Source: Methylocaldum marinum
GTDB lineage: Bacteria; Pseudomonadota; Gammaproteobacteria; Methylococcales; Methylococcaceae
Reading direction: 5' to 3'
Length of the DNA stretch: 64,000 nucleotides
NCBI RefSeq assembly: GCF_003584645.1
Contig: NZ_AP017928.1
Span: 5,028,501-5,092,500, forward strand
Shown: piece after piece, positions 20,853-29,227 of the stretch
Layout of the letters: each line of letters starts with the position of its first letter
Numbering within the stretch: position 1 is the stretch's first letter
Notes under the pieces: generated by a model
Databases searched by the model: none
What the model saw: only the letters and a program-made list of their open reading frames with translations
Told to the model about the DNA's origin: nothing
Program-made: the position numbers and the translations under genes

Positions 20853-23363
20853 ATGCCAAACGAAAATCCAGTGAATAGTAAGCGAAAACCCTGGTTGACC
20901 GAATTGCCGGAGCTGGGGCTGAGAGCCAAGGATTTGGCGTTGGATATACGCCGCCATTTCAGTTACACGCTCGGCCGTGACAAGTACTGTACATCCGTGC
21001 ACTACACCTACACGGCAGTCGCTTTGACGGTACGCGACCGCTTGATGGAGCGGTGGAAAAACACTCAGTACGCTTATGAGGAAGCGGACTGTAAGCGTGC
21101 TTACTATTTGTCGATGGAATTCCTGATGGGGCGCGCGTTGAGCAACGCGATGCTCAATCTCGGGATCGACGACCCGCTGAACGAGACTTTGCATGACTTG
21201 GGGTTGGATCTCGAGGAGATCGTCGAAAGTGAACAGGATGCCGGGTTGGGCAATGGAGGACTCGGGCGTCTGGCGGCCTGCTTCGTGGATAGCTGCGCGA
21301 CTCTGCAGTTGCCGGTAATGGGTTACGGCATCCGTTACGAATACGGGATGTTCCGGCAAAACGTCGAGGATGGACATCAGGTCGAGGAGCCTGACCACTG
21401 GTTGCGAAACGGTCACGTCTGGGAGTTGGAACGTCCGGAACTGACTGTACGGGTCCGCTTCGGCGGACGGACGGACGACTACGGCGGTGACGGATACCAT
21501 TCGAGACGGCGCTGGGTGGATACCCACGATGTGCTCGCAGTACCTTATGACATTCCGGTTCCCGGTTACAAAAACGGTACCGTCAACACGTTGCGCCTGT
21601 GGAAAGCAGCGGCCACGGACGAATTCGACCTGCAAGACTTCAATGCGGGGGATTATACCGAGGCGGTCCGCTCCAAAAACCTGGCGGAAAACATCACGAT
21701 GGTGTTGTATCCGAACGACGCCAGCGAGAACGGGAAGGAGTTGAGGCTTCGCCAGCAATACTTTTTGGCTTCGGCCAGTCTTCAGGATGTCATTCGGAAA
21801 TGGGTACTTGGACACGGCGAGGACTTCAGCCAGTTTGCAGACAAGAATTGCTTTCAGCTGAACGATACTCATCCGAGTATTGCGGTGGCCGAGTTGATGC
21901 GCCTGCTGCTGGATGAGCATGGCTTGAGTTGGGATGAAGCCTGGAGCATTACCTCACGTACCATGGCTTATACCAACCATACCTTGCTTCCGGAAGCCTT
22001 GGAAAAATGGCCGGTTCGTTTATTCCGGCAATTGTTGCCGCGTTTGTTGGAAATCATATTCGAGATTAACGCGCGATTTTTGGGGGAAGTCGCGAACCGC
22101 TGGCCCGGCGACCTGGACCGCTTGGCGCGTATGTCCTTGATCGAGGAAGGATGGGAGCAGCAGGTCCGGATGGCGTATCTCGCGATCGTCGGGAGCTTTT
22201 CGGTCAACGGGGTGGCGGAACTCCATTCCAATCTGCTCATGCAAGGGTTGTTCCGCGATTTTTATGAGTTGTGGCCGAACAGGTTCAATAACAAAACTAA
22301 TGGCATCACGCCTCGCCGCTGGCTGGCGGGATGCAATTCCAGGCTTGCTTCATTAATAACCGAAACGATAGGCGAGGGCTGGTTGACAGATCTGTCTCAA
22401 CTCTCTCGGCTTGCCTTGTATGCCGATGATTCAGCATTTCGCCAGCGCTGGATGGAAATCAAGCGCCACAACAAGGAGCGTCTCCTTCGTTACAAGAAAG
22501 TCGAACTCGATCTCGATGTCGATCCGAACGCTCTTTTCGATGTTCAGGTCAAGCGAATACATGAATACAAGCGGCAATTGCTGAATGTACTTCACGTGAT
22601 CCACCTCTACGACCGCATCAAGCGGGGCGACACAGCCAATTGGACACCGCGATGCGTTCTTTTCGGCGGCAAGGCGGCGCCGGGCTATGTCATGGCGAAG
22701 CGGATCATCAAACTGATCAACAATGTTTCGAGTGTTATCAATCGTGATGTCACGGTAGGCGGCCTGCTAAAGATGGGATTCCTGCCCAATTATCGGGTTA
22801 CGGCGATGGAATACATCTGCCCGGGTACCGATCTTTCGGAGCAGATTTCGACAGCCGGAAAAGAGGCTTCCGGTACCGGCAACATGAAGTTCATGCTGAA
22901 TGGCGCCATCACCATTGGTACCCTCGATGGCGCCAACATCGAGATCCGCCAGGAAGTGGGAGCCGAAAACTTCTTTCTATTCGGCCTCACGGCTGAGGAA
23001 GTGGAAGCGAAGCGAAGCCAGTACGATCCGGAATCCGTAATAAACGGCTACGAAGACCTACGCAGGGTGATGCATCTCCTGGAAAGCGGGCACTTCAATC
23101 AGTTCGAACCGGGAATTTTCGATCCCATCGTCCAGTCCATCAAAAGCCCTCACGATCCGTGGATGACGGCTGCCGACTTTCAGAGTTACGTCGAGGCTCA
23201 GCGGCAGGCGGCTGCGGCTTATCTTGATCAGGAGCAGTGGACGAGGATGAGCATCCTGAACTGCGCGGCAAGCGGCAAGTTTTCCACCGACCGCACGATT
23301 TCCGATTACAATCGAGACATTTGGAAGCTAGACTCAATTGCCCCGTTGTCGCCAGAATCCTAG
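20853..23363 (+). CDS. glgP: Glycogen phosphorylase
   Basis: This enzyme releases glucose 1-phosphate from glycogen or related alpha-glucans. The 836-residue product shows the pyridoxal phosphate segment EASGTGNMKFMLNGAITIGT with Lys679 as the likely cofactor lysine, and the conserved EYKRQLLNVLH region around residue 570. Length is normal for the bacterial GlgP/MalP family. No other glycogen genes are adjacent. The trmL gene starts three bases after its stop. The choice of GlgP over MalP is not proven by sequence alone. Confidence 0.93.
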   Translation: MPNENPVNSKRKPWLTELPELGLRAKDLALDIRRHFSYTLGRDKYCTSVHYTYTAVALTVRDRLMERWKNTQYAYEEADCKRAYYLSMEFLMGRALSNAMLNLGIDDPLNETLHDLGLDLEEIVESEQDAGLGNGGLGRLAACFVDSCATLQLPVMGYGIRYEYGMFRQNVEDGHQVEEPDHWLRNGHVWELERPELTVRVRFGGRTDDYGGDGYHSRRRWVDTHDVLAVPYDIPVPGYKNGTVNTLRLWKAAATDEFDLQDFNAGDYTEAVRSKNLAENITMVLYPNDASENGKELRLRQQYFLASASLQDVIRKWVLGHGEDFSQFADKNCFQLNDTHPSIAVAELMRLLLDEHGLSWDEAWSITSRTMAYTNHTLLPEALEKWPVRLFRQLLPRLLEIIFEINARFLGEVANRWPGDLDRLARMSLIEEGWEQQVRMAYLAIVGSFSVNGVAELHSNLLMQGLFRDFYELWPNRFNNKTNGITPRRWLAGCNSRLASLITETIGEGWLTDLSQLSRLALYADDSAFRQRWMEIKRHNKERLLRYKKVELDLDVDPNALFDVQVKRIHEYKRQLLNVLHVIHLYDRIKRGDTANWTPRCVLFGGKAAPGYVMAKRIIKLINNVSSVINRDVTVGGLLKMGFLPNYRVTAMEYICPGTDLSEQISTAGKEASGTGNMKFMLNGAITIGTLDGANIEIRQEVGAENFFLFGLTAEEVEAKRSQYDPESVINGYEDLRRVMHLLESGHFNQFEPGIFDPIVQSIKSPHDPWMTAADFQSYVEAQRQAAAAYLDQEQWTRMSILNCAASGKFSTDRTISDYNRDIWKLDSIAPLSPES

Positions 23364-23365
23364 AC

Positions 23366-23839
23366 GTGTTCCATATCGTCCTTTACGAACCGGAGATACC
23401 GCCGAACACCGGTAACATCATCCGCCTTTGTGCCAACGCTGGCGCGTCGCTGCATCTCATTCATCCCCTGGGATTCCGGCTGGATGATGCGAAACTGCGG
23501 CGCGCAGGCCTCGATTACCGAGAATGGGCGGATGTGAGGGAATACCGGGAACTGGATGAATTCATCGAGCGGATCCGGCCGGGGCGGCTGTTCGCGCTCA
23601 GCACCAAGGGGCGGTGCTGCTATGCGGATGCCGAATTCCGGCCGAACGACGCTTTGCTATTCGGTCCGGAGTCGAGGGGCTTGCCGGAGGCGCTGCTGGC
23701 TTCCCTGCCCGAGCAGCGGCTCCTTTATGTGCCGATGCGTCCCGACAGCCGTAGTCTGAATCTCTCCAATTCCGCGGCGCTGGTGCTTTACGAGGCGTGG
23801 CGACAAAATGGATTTGTCGGGGCGTCCCGGCCGCTTTGA
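23366..23839 (+). CDS. trmL: tRNA (cytidine/uridine-34-2'-O)-methyltransferase TrmL
   Basis: TrmL is a SPOUT-fold methyltransferase that modifies the wobble base of tRNA-Leu. With the GTG start at 23366 the product is 157 residues, the same as E. coli TrmL, and begins MFHIVLYEPEIPPNTGNIIR. The C-terminal SPOUT knot motif FGPESRGLPEALL and LYVPMRPDSRSLNLSNSAAL are present. The frame is open upstream inside glgP, but the conserved N-terminus fixes the start. It is convergent with gpsA. Confidence 0.94.
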   Translation: MFHIVLYEPEIPPNTGNIIRLCANAGASLHLIHPLGFRLDDAKLRRAGLDYREWADVREYRELDEFIERIRPGRLFALSTKGRCCYADAEFRPNDALLFGPESRGLPEALLASLPEQRLLYVPMRPDSRSLNLSNSAALVLYEAWRQNGFVGASRPL

Positions 23840-23850
23840 CGGAGCCGGGC

Positions 23851-24855
23851 TCAACAGTCCATTGCTTCGGCTTTCTGTTCCCGGAGTAGTAGATTGTTGA
23901 CGGCTTCCAAAGGCGAGAGTCCCTCGTACAGAATTTTGTAGGTTTGCTCGGTAATCGGCATCTCGATTCCGAGATTTTGAGCCAGCTGGTAAATAATCTT
24001 GGTCGTGAGGACACCCTCGATTTCCTGGCCAATTTCCGCGGTGATTTGCTCCCGGGGTATTCCTTTGCCGAGCCCGAGGCCAAAGCGTCTATTTCGGGAC
24101 TGATTATCGGTGCAGGTCAAAATGAGATCGCCGACCCCGGCGAGTCCCATAAAGGTTTCCGGTTTGCCGCCCAACGCCAATCCCAGGCGCATCATTTCGG
24201 TGAGTCCGCGGGTTATCAGTGCTGCACGCGAATTGGCGCCGAAATCCAAACCATCCGCAACGCCGGCGGCTATGGCCAGTACGTTTTTGGTCGCGCCGCC
24301 TAATTGAACGCCGATGATGTCGTCGGTGGTGTAAGCCCGGAACCGGTTGTTATGTAGCAGTTCCGCCAAGGTTTTGGCGAACTCGGCCTGCCGTGAGGCC
24401 ACCGTAATGGCGGTCGGGAGATTGGCGGCCAAGTCGCGAGCAAAACTGGGACCGGAAAGTACCGCAGCCGGTATATTGGACCCCAGAACGTCCTCCGTGA
24501 CCTGGTGCAGTAGCTTTCCGCTTTGCAACTCCAGACCTTTTGTGGCCCAGGCGATTCTGGTCTCCGGCCTCAGGTACGGAGCTAGGCTTGTCAGGATGCT
24601 TCGAAAGGCATGACTAGGCACTGCGACAATGAGAATTTCCGCGCTCCTGACGGCTTCCGCCAGATCAGCGACGATCCGGAGATTATCGGGAAAGCGAGCG
24701 CCGGGTAAATAGCGCTCGTTGCAGCGGGAAGCGCCGAGTTTGGCCATGTGTTCGGCGTGATGTCCCCACAAAACTGTAGGATGGCCGTTGCGGGCGATCA
24801 AGAGCGCTAGAGCCGTGCCCCAAGAGCCCGCGCCCAGAACTGATACAGCTGTCAT
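23851..24855 (-). CDS. gpsA: Glycerol-3-phosphate dehydrogenase [NAD(P)+]
   Basis: GpsA reduces dihydroxyacetone phosphate to glycerol 3-phosphate for phospholipid synthesis; plsY, which uses the product, is also in this window. The 334-residue product begins MTAVSVLGAGSWGTALALLI, with the NAD-binding GxGxxG loop, and has the GPSFARDLAANLPTAITVAS and catalytic-lysine segment GGATKNVLAIAAGVADGL. It follows secB on the minus strand with a gap of about 21 bases; secB-gpsA is a common proteobacterial pair. Confidence 0.96.
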   Translation of the reverse strand: MTAVSVLGAGSWGTALALLIARNGHPTVLWGHHAEHMAKLGASRCNERYLPGARFPDNLRIVADLAEAVRSAEILIVAVPSHAFRSILTSLAPYLRPETRIAWATKGLELQSGKLLHQVTEDVLGSNIPAAVLSGPSFARDLAANLPTAITVASRQAEFAKTLAELLHNNRFRAYTTDDIIGVQLGGATKNVLAIAAGVADGLDFGANSRAALITRGLTEMMRLGLALGGKPETFMGLAGVGDLILTCTDNQSRNRRFGLGLGKGIPREQITAEIGQEIEGVLTTKIIYQLAQNLGIEMPITEQTYKILYEGLSPLEAVNNLLLREQKAEAMDC

Positions 24856-24876
24856 CTGGAAGGTAAAGGTTTCCGG

Positions 24877-25338
24877 TTAGTGGCTTGTTTGGACGGCGTC
24901 TTGCTTTTGTTGCATCTGCTGCACATACAAGGCGTCGAAATTTATGGGAGCAAGGAGCAATGGAGGGAAGCCGCCCTTGGTGACAAGATCGGAAACAGCC
25001 TCGCGCGCATACGGAAAGAGGACATTCGGGCAATAGCTGCCTATCAACGGACCGAGTTCCTGCTCGTCAAAGCCTGCCATCGCGAAAATGCCGGCTTGGC
25101 AGACTTCCACCAGATACGCGGTTTTTTCGCCCAGTTTTACCGTGACCGTTGTGGTCAGGCTGACCTCGAACAGATTCTCCTGAAGCCTTTGGGCGTTGCT
25201 CGATAGATTGAATTCGACCTTGGGTTCCCACTTGAGCGTGAAGATATCCGGCGAATTCGGCGTCTCGAACGAGACATCCTTAACATAGATTTTTTGAAGG
25301 ATAAACTGTTTTTCCGGCTGCGTAGTTTCTTCGGCCAT
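24877..25338 (-). CDS. secB: Export chaperone SecB
   Basis: SecB is a tetrameric cytoplasmic chaperone that holds preproteins unfolded and hands them to SecA. The 153-residue product matches the family length and shows FILQKIYVKDVSFETPNSP, an acidic SecA-contact region around ELGPLIGSYCPNVLFPYAR, and PPLLLAPINFDALYVQQ near the end. It lies upstream of gpsA in the same orientation and downstream of the rhodanese gene. secA's zinc-binding tail, the SecB docking site, is intact in this genome. Confidence 0.96.
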   Translation of the reverse strand: MAEETTQPEKQFILQKIYVKDVSFETPNSPDIFTLKWEPKVEFNLSSNAQRLQENLFEVSLTTTVTVKLGEKTAYLVEVCQAGIFAMAGFDEQELGPLIGSYCPNVLFPYAREAVSDLVTKGGFPPLLLAPINFDALYVQQMQQKQDAVQTSH

Positions 25339-25394
25339 TGAGAATCCTTGATGTTTAAGAATCGTAAGGTGGAAAAAAAGTGGGAAGAGAGGGC

Positions 25395-25844
25395 TTATTT
25401 GGTATTCCGCTTCTTAACGATAGGGTATTTTTGGTCTTCCCATGCCAGCATACCCCCTTTCATTTCATACACACGGGTAAAGCCTAATCCAATCAGCTTT
25501 TTGCAGGCTTGAGGAGAGCGCGTGCCGGATTGGCAGGTTACGATAACGGGATTTTGCTTGTAGGCTTCCAGTTCGTGTGCTCTTTCCTCTATTTTACCCA
25601 AGGGAATGTGTTTTGAGTTTTCGATATGCCCGTTGCTGTACTCGTGCGGTTCGCGTACATCGATGACTACGGTGTTTTCGCTATTCATCAGGTTTACGGT
25701 TTCCGCAGGCGAGACGACTTTGTGCTTGCGGAATGCGCTGTCGATGAAATCCTGGATCAACAAGATCGTAACAATGAGCAAACCGGCGGCCATGATCCAG
25801 TGATTGCCCAAGAATTCCAACAGGCGGTCGGGTGTCACAGTCAT
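25395..25844 (-). CDS. Membrane-anchored single-domain rhodanese
   Basis: The 149-residue product has one N-terminal hydrophobic segment (about residues 15-32, IMAAGLLIVTILLI) followed by a rhodanese domain. The active-site loop is CQSGTR, with Cys at about residue 108 as the sulfur-carrying cysteine, and DVREPHEYSNGHIENS is the CH2-like motif. Such YibN-type proteins often lie near secB. Here its 5' neighbour is an ArsR repressor of the sulfide-sensor type, which suggests a sulfane-sulfur role; a general house-keeping role remains possible. Confidence 0.87.
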   Translation of the reverse strand: MTVTPDRLLEFLGNHWIMAAGLLIVTILLIQDFIDSAFRKHKVVSPAETVNLMNSENTVVIDVREPHEYSNGHIENSKHIPLGKIEERAHELEAYKQNPVIVTCQSGTRSPQACKKLIGLGFTRVYEMKGGMLAWEDQKYPIVKKRNTK

Positions 25845-25863
25845 AGAAAAAATACGGCTCCAA

Positions 25864-26175
25864 CTAATGATGACAAAAAACTTCTTTCATCAGCTTGATC
25901 AGCTGTAGTGTGCGTTCGTCGTCCACGTAATAGTACACGCGGTTAGCGTCTTTTTTACAGGCGAGTATGCCTTTATCACGCAGAATGCCTAAGTGCTGGG
26001 AGATGTTGCTCTGGGTTGTGCCGACCTGCTCGACGATGTCCTGAACGCTCACCTTATTGCTCCCCAAAGTGCATAGTATCTTGAGTCGCAGTGGATGCGA
26101 CATGGCTTTCAGGCAATAGGCGGCCTGCACGATGTCGGCATCTTCCGTAATCAATATCTCGTTTGATTTGCTCAT
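25864..26175 (-). CDS. ArsR-family repressor, SqrR/BigR-like
   Basis: The 103-residue winged-helix protein has the ArsR recognition helix region TTQSNISQHLGILRDKGILA and a wing RVYYYVDDERTLQL. Cys35 (in KILCTLG) and Cys101 (in EVFCHH) are 66 residues apart, the same spacing as the redox pair reported for SqrR (41/107) and BigR (42/108), which form a tetrasulfide link on exposure to persulfide. The classical ArsR metal motif ELCVCDL is absent. The open frame extends upstream; MSKSNE is chosen because the extension lacks family-like sequence. It probably controls the adjacent rhodanese. Confidence 0.8.
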   Translation of the reverse strand: MSKSNEILITEDADIVQAAYCLKAMSHPLRLKILCTLGSNKVSVQDIVEQVGTTQSNISQHLGILRDKGILACKKDANRVYYYVDDERTLQLIKLMKEVFCHH

Positions 26176-26381
26176 CGGAGGCTTCGCTTTGTGAGTTTGT
26201 GTGTTCTCTAGTCGCGCGTGTTCGAGCAACACGGAGTTACAAAAAAAAGTTAAAATACCGTTCCGTTTCTCCCTTTGCCCAAGCTTGAGGCGCGCCATTT
26301 TCAAATTCGTATTTATCCGGCGATATCGCGTTCAAGGCCGCGCCTTTCCCGCGAAACCGGCCACTTGGCCATTGGGGCATT

Positions 26382-26397
26382 CTGAATCTTGATTCAG
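26382..26397. promoter_or_regulatory. Palindrome between the ArsR gene and gpmI
   Basis: CTGAATC-TT-GATTCAG is a perfect 7-base inverted repeat with a 2-base centre. Its TGAA-N6-TTCA core is of the kind bound by ArsR/SmtB repressors. It lies about 200 bases from the ArsR start and 63 bases before gpmI. The palindrome is visible; the regulator is a guess. Confidence 0.4.
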
Positions 26398-26459
26398 TGG
26401 GGGGCGGCAAGGCTTCTTTTGCCAGGCAATCGCGCAAAAACCGAAAGGGAGATTATACT

Positions 26460-28001
26460 TTGAAGTTGAATCGTCCTAAACCTGTTGCCCTCATTATTCT
26501 CGACGGTTTCGGCTATAGCGAAACTAAGGACCATAACGCTATTGCTCTTGCGAAAACTCCCACTTGGACAAGGCTTTGGAATACTTGCGCGCACACCTTG
26601 CTCGATTGTTCGGGTGGGGTGGTCGGGTTGCCCGACGATCAAATGGGCAATTCCGAAGTGGGGCACTTGCATTTGGGAGCGGGGCGGCTGATTGATCAGG
26701 ATCTTACTCTCATCTGCAAAGCAACCGCAGACCGATCGTTTTTTACCAATACTGTTCTGTGTGATGCCGTGGAAAGGGCGGTTCGCAACGATAAGGCGCT
26801 ACACATTTTAGGACTGCTTTCGCCCGGCGGCGTTCACAGCCATGAGAAGCACATTCATGCGATGGCCGAGCTCGCAGTGAGTAAAGGTTTGCGCAAGGTT
26901 TATGTGCATGCGTTTCTGGACGGGCGGGATATGCCCCCCAAGAGCGCCGGCGACTCGCTTCGTGCGCTGGACGCGAAGTTCGCCGAGCTCGGTACCGGTC
27001 GAATCGCGTCGATTGTCGGGCGTTTCTACGCGATGGATCGCGATAAGCGCTGGGAGCGTATACAGGAGGCTTACGAACTGATTGTGCAGGGAAAAGCCGA
27101 TTTCCGGGCAGAAACTGCGGTTGAAGCACTGAATCAGGCATATGGACGTGGAGAATCGGACGAATTCGTCAAGGCGACCACGATCGCTCCATCCGGCGAA
27201 GCGGCGGCCACTCTAATGGACGGTGACGTGGTTGTTTTCATGAATTTTCGGGCCGATCGCGCGCGCGAGTTGACGCAGGCGCTCAACGACACCGATTTTT
27301 CGGGCTTTCGGCGCGAAGTCGTTCCTCATCTGGGTGGGTTCGTTACCTTAACGGAATATCATAAAGACTTTAAGTTTCCTGTCGCTTTCCCGCCGCAGAA
27401 CGTGACCAATAGCCTGGGAGAAGTCGTATCTAAGCTTGGTCTAAAGCAGTTGCGCCTGGCCGAGACTGAAAAGTACGCTCATGTCACATTTTTCTTTAAT
27501 GGGGGCATAGAAACGCCGTTTCCGGGAGAATCGCGCATTTTGGTCCCATCGCCCAAGGTCAGGACCTACGATCAAAAGCCGGAAATGAGTGCTCCTGAAG
27601 TGACCGATAAATTGGTCAGGGCGATCGAATCCGGTGAGTATGACGTAATCATCTGTAACTACGCGAATGGGGATATGGTTGGCCATACCGGTAATCTGGA
27701 TGCGTCGATTCAGGCCGTTGAAGCTTTGGATGAGTCATTAGGGCGAGTTGTGGAAGCCCTTGAAAAAGTTGGCGGAGAAGCGCTGATTACATCCGACCAC
27801 GGCAATGTGGAGCAAATGGTCGACCCTTCGACTGGCGAGATTCAGACCGCGCACTCGGTCAATCCTGTGCCTCTCGTATATAAGGGAAACTGTGGACGGC
27901 TGAGAGACGGAGGCGGTTTGGCCGATGTCGCACCGACTCTGCTCGCGATTCTCGGAGTTGAGCAACCGGCGGAGATGACGGGGCGATCATTGGTGATTTG
28001 A
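26460..28001 (+). CDS. gpmI: Cofactor-independent phosphoglycerate mutase
   Basis: This manganese-dependent enzyme interconverts 3- and 2-phosphoglycerate in the cytoplasm. The 513-residue product has the N-terminal metal site ALIILDGFGYSE, the catalytic-serine segment DDQMGNSEVGHLHLGAGRL, and the C-terminal TSDHGNVEQM metal motif. The start is taken as TTG at 26460 because GGGAGA precedes it at good spacing and the length then matches E. coli (514 residues); a GTG 63 bases upstream has no such support. Its TGA overlaps the TTG of envC. Confidence 0.95.
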   Translation: MKLNRPKPVALIILDGFGYSETKDHNAIALAKTPTWTRLWNTCAHTLLDCSGGVVGLPDDQMGNSEVGHLHLGAGRLIDQDLTLICKATADRSFFTNTVLCDAVERAVRNDKALHILGLLSPGGVHSHEKHIHAMAELAVSKGLRKVYVHAFLDGRDMPPKSAGDSLRALDAKFAELGTGRIASIVGRFYAMDRDKRWERIQEAYELIVQGKADFRAETAVEALNQAYGRGESDEFVKATTIAPSGEAAATLMDGDVVVFMNFRADRARELTQALNDTDFSGFRREVVPHLGGFVTLTEYHKDFKFPVAFPPQNVTNSLGEVVSKLGLKQLRLAETEKYAHVTFFFNGGIETPFPGESRILVPSPKVRTYDQKPEMSAPEVTDKLVRAIESGEYDVIICNYANGDMVGHTGNLDASIQAVEALDESLGRVVEALEKVGGEALITSDHGNVEQMVDPSTGEIQTAHSVNPVPLVYKGNCGRLRDGGGLADVAPTLLAILGVEQPAEMTGRSLVI

Positions 28002-29167
28002 GGTTCGCCGTTTTGTCCTTTTTCCGGGGCGCGCATGTTTTTTGTTTGGTTTTGGCATTCCAATTGCCTAATGCCTCGGCGGATTCGGAACCAAAAGCGC
28101 GTGCGGATGAACTAATTACGGTTCGAGAACGTATCAAGTCGGTTCAGAAGGCCAGGGATTCTCTGGAATCGCGGCGACGTGCTCTGGTCGGCCAATTGAG
28201 TACCATCGAACGGAAGTATGGACAACTGGCAAAACGGCTCAAAGAGCTTGCGTTGCAGGCTGAAGCCCAATCTCAGCGTTTAAGTGAGTTGGAACATCAG
28301 AGCAGTGAATTGAAAGCGACGATCAAGACGCAACATAAGACTTTGGCGGGACAGGCTCGTGCCGCGTATGCCTCCGGTCGGCAAGACTGGTTGAAATTGG
28401 TGCTGGATCAGGATGAACCTGCCAGGCTCAGCCGTGTGTTGGCTTATTACAATTATCTGAGCCAAGCAAGATTCTCGCTGCTGAAGGATATGCAGAGCGA
28501 TCTGACGACCCTGCGGCAATTGCAGCGCGAAGTCGCGGCCGGAGCCGATCGGCTTCGATCGACGCGCGAACAGGTGGCGAAAGAAAGTCTTGAGTTGGAA
28601 AAGTTCCGGCGATCGCGGCGAGAGGTTTTGGCCGGCTTGGAGCGCACTCTTCAGGATAAGGATGCCCAGCTGGAACAGCTTCGGGATGATGAAGAGCGCT
28701 TGCAAGATTTGGTTGCCGCGATTCGGCCTTTTGCCGGTGACCCGGCTCGCAATCCCAAAACCCGCAATGGTGGCTTTTCGGCACTTTATGGCCGGTTAAC
28801 GTATCCGACCGAAGGTGCGTTGCTTGAGCGGTTTGGCAACCCGCGAGCGGGCGGCCGTTGGGACGGCGTTGTCATTCGGGCGCCGGAAGGTGCCCCGGTA
28901 CACGCGGTTGCATCGGGAAGCGTGGCTTATTCCGATTGGCTGCGAGGTTACGGTTTGCTGACCATCATCGATCACGGCGACGGATATATGAGTCTCTACG
29001 CATTCAATCAGAGCTTGTACAAGAATGTCGGGGATTGGGTAAACGGCGGTGATATCATCGCCACAGTCGGTGCCAGCGGCGGTCGCAGGGAGTCCGGACT
29101 ATATTTTGGCATTCGGGAAAAAGGGAGACCGGTGAACCCGATGTTGTGGTGCAGTCGTAATGACTGA
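27998..29167 (+). CDS. envC: Septal murein hydrolase activator EnvC
   Basis: EnvC is a periplasmic coiled-coil protein that activates AmiA/AmiB amidases during daughter-cell separation. The 389-residue product has a signal peptide (about 1-29), a long coiled coil (about 35-245) and a LytM (M23) domain at about 270-385. The LytM domain lacks the zinc ligands of active peptidases: the usual HxH position reads SLYAFNQ/LYFGIREKG, as in E. coli EnvC. The start is TTG, overlapping the gpmI stop as TTGA. gpmI-envC-ctpA is a common gammaproteobacterial order. Confidence 0.92.
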   Translation: MRFAVLSFFRGAHVFCLVLAFQLPNASADSEPKARADELITVRERIKSVQKARDSLESRRRALVGQLSTIERKYGQLAKRLKELALQAEAQSQRLSELEHQSSELKATIKTQHKTLAGQARAAYASGRQDWLKLVLDQDEPARLSRVLAYYNYLSQARFSLLKDMQSDLTTLRQLQREVAAGADRLRSTREQVAKESLELEKFRRSRREVLAGLERTLQDKDAQLEQLRDDEERLQDLVAAIRPFAGDPARNPKTRNGGFSALYGRLTYPTEGALLERFGNPRAGGRWDGVVIRAPEGAPVHAVASGSVAYSDWLRGYGLLTIIDHGDGYMSLYAFNQSLYKNVGDWVNGGDIIATVGASGGRRESGLYFGIREKGRPVNPMLWCSRND

Positions 29168-29227
29168 CGTTCTTTTACGGATTGATTACAAGCCTGACTC
29201 AGGGCGTTTTTGGTTGTAGGAAAATCT

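Noticed and set aside
20730..21920. A 396-codon minus-strand open frame opposite glgP
   Set aside because: Antisense to the conserved N-terminal half of glycogen phosphorylase, with no recognisable domain or ribosome-binding site.
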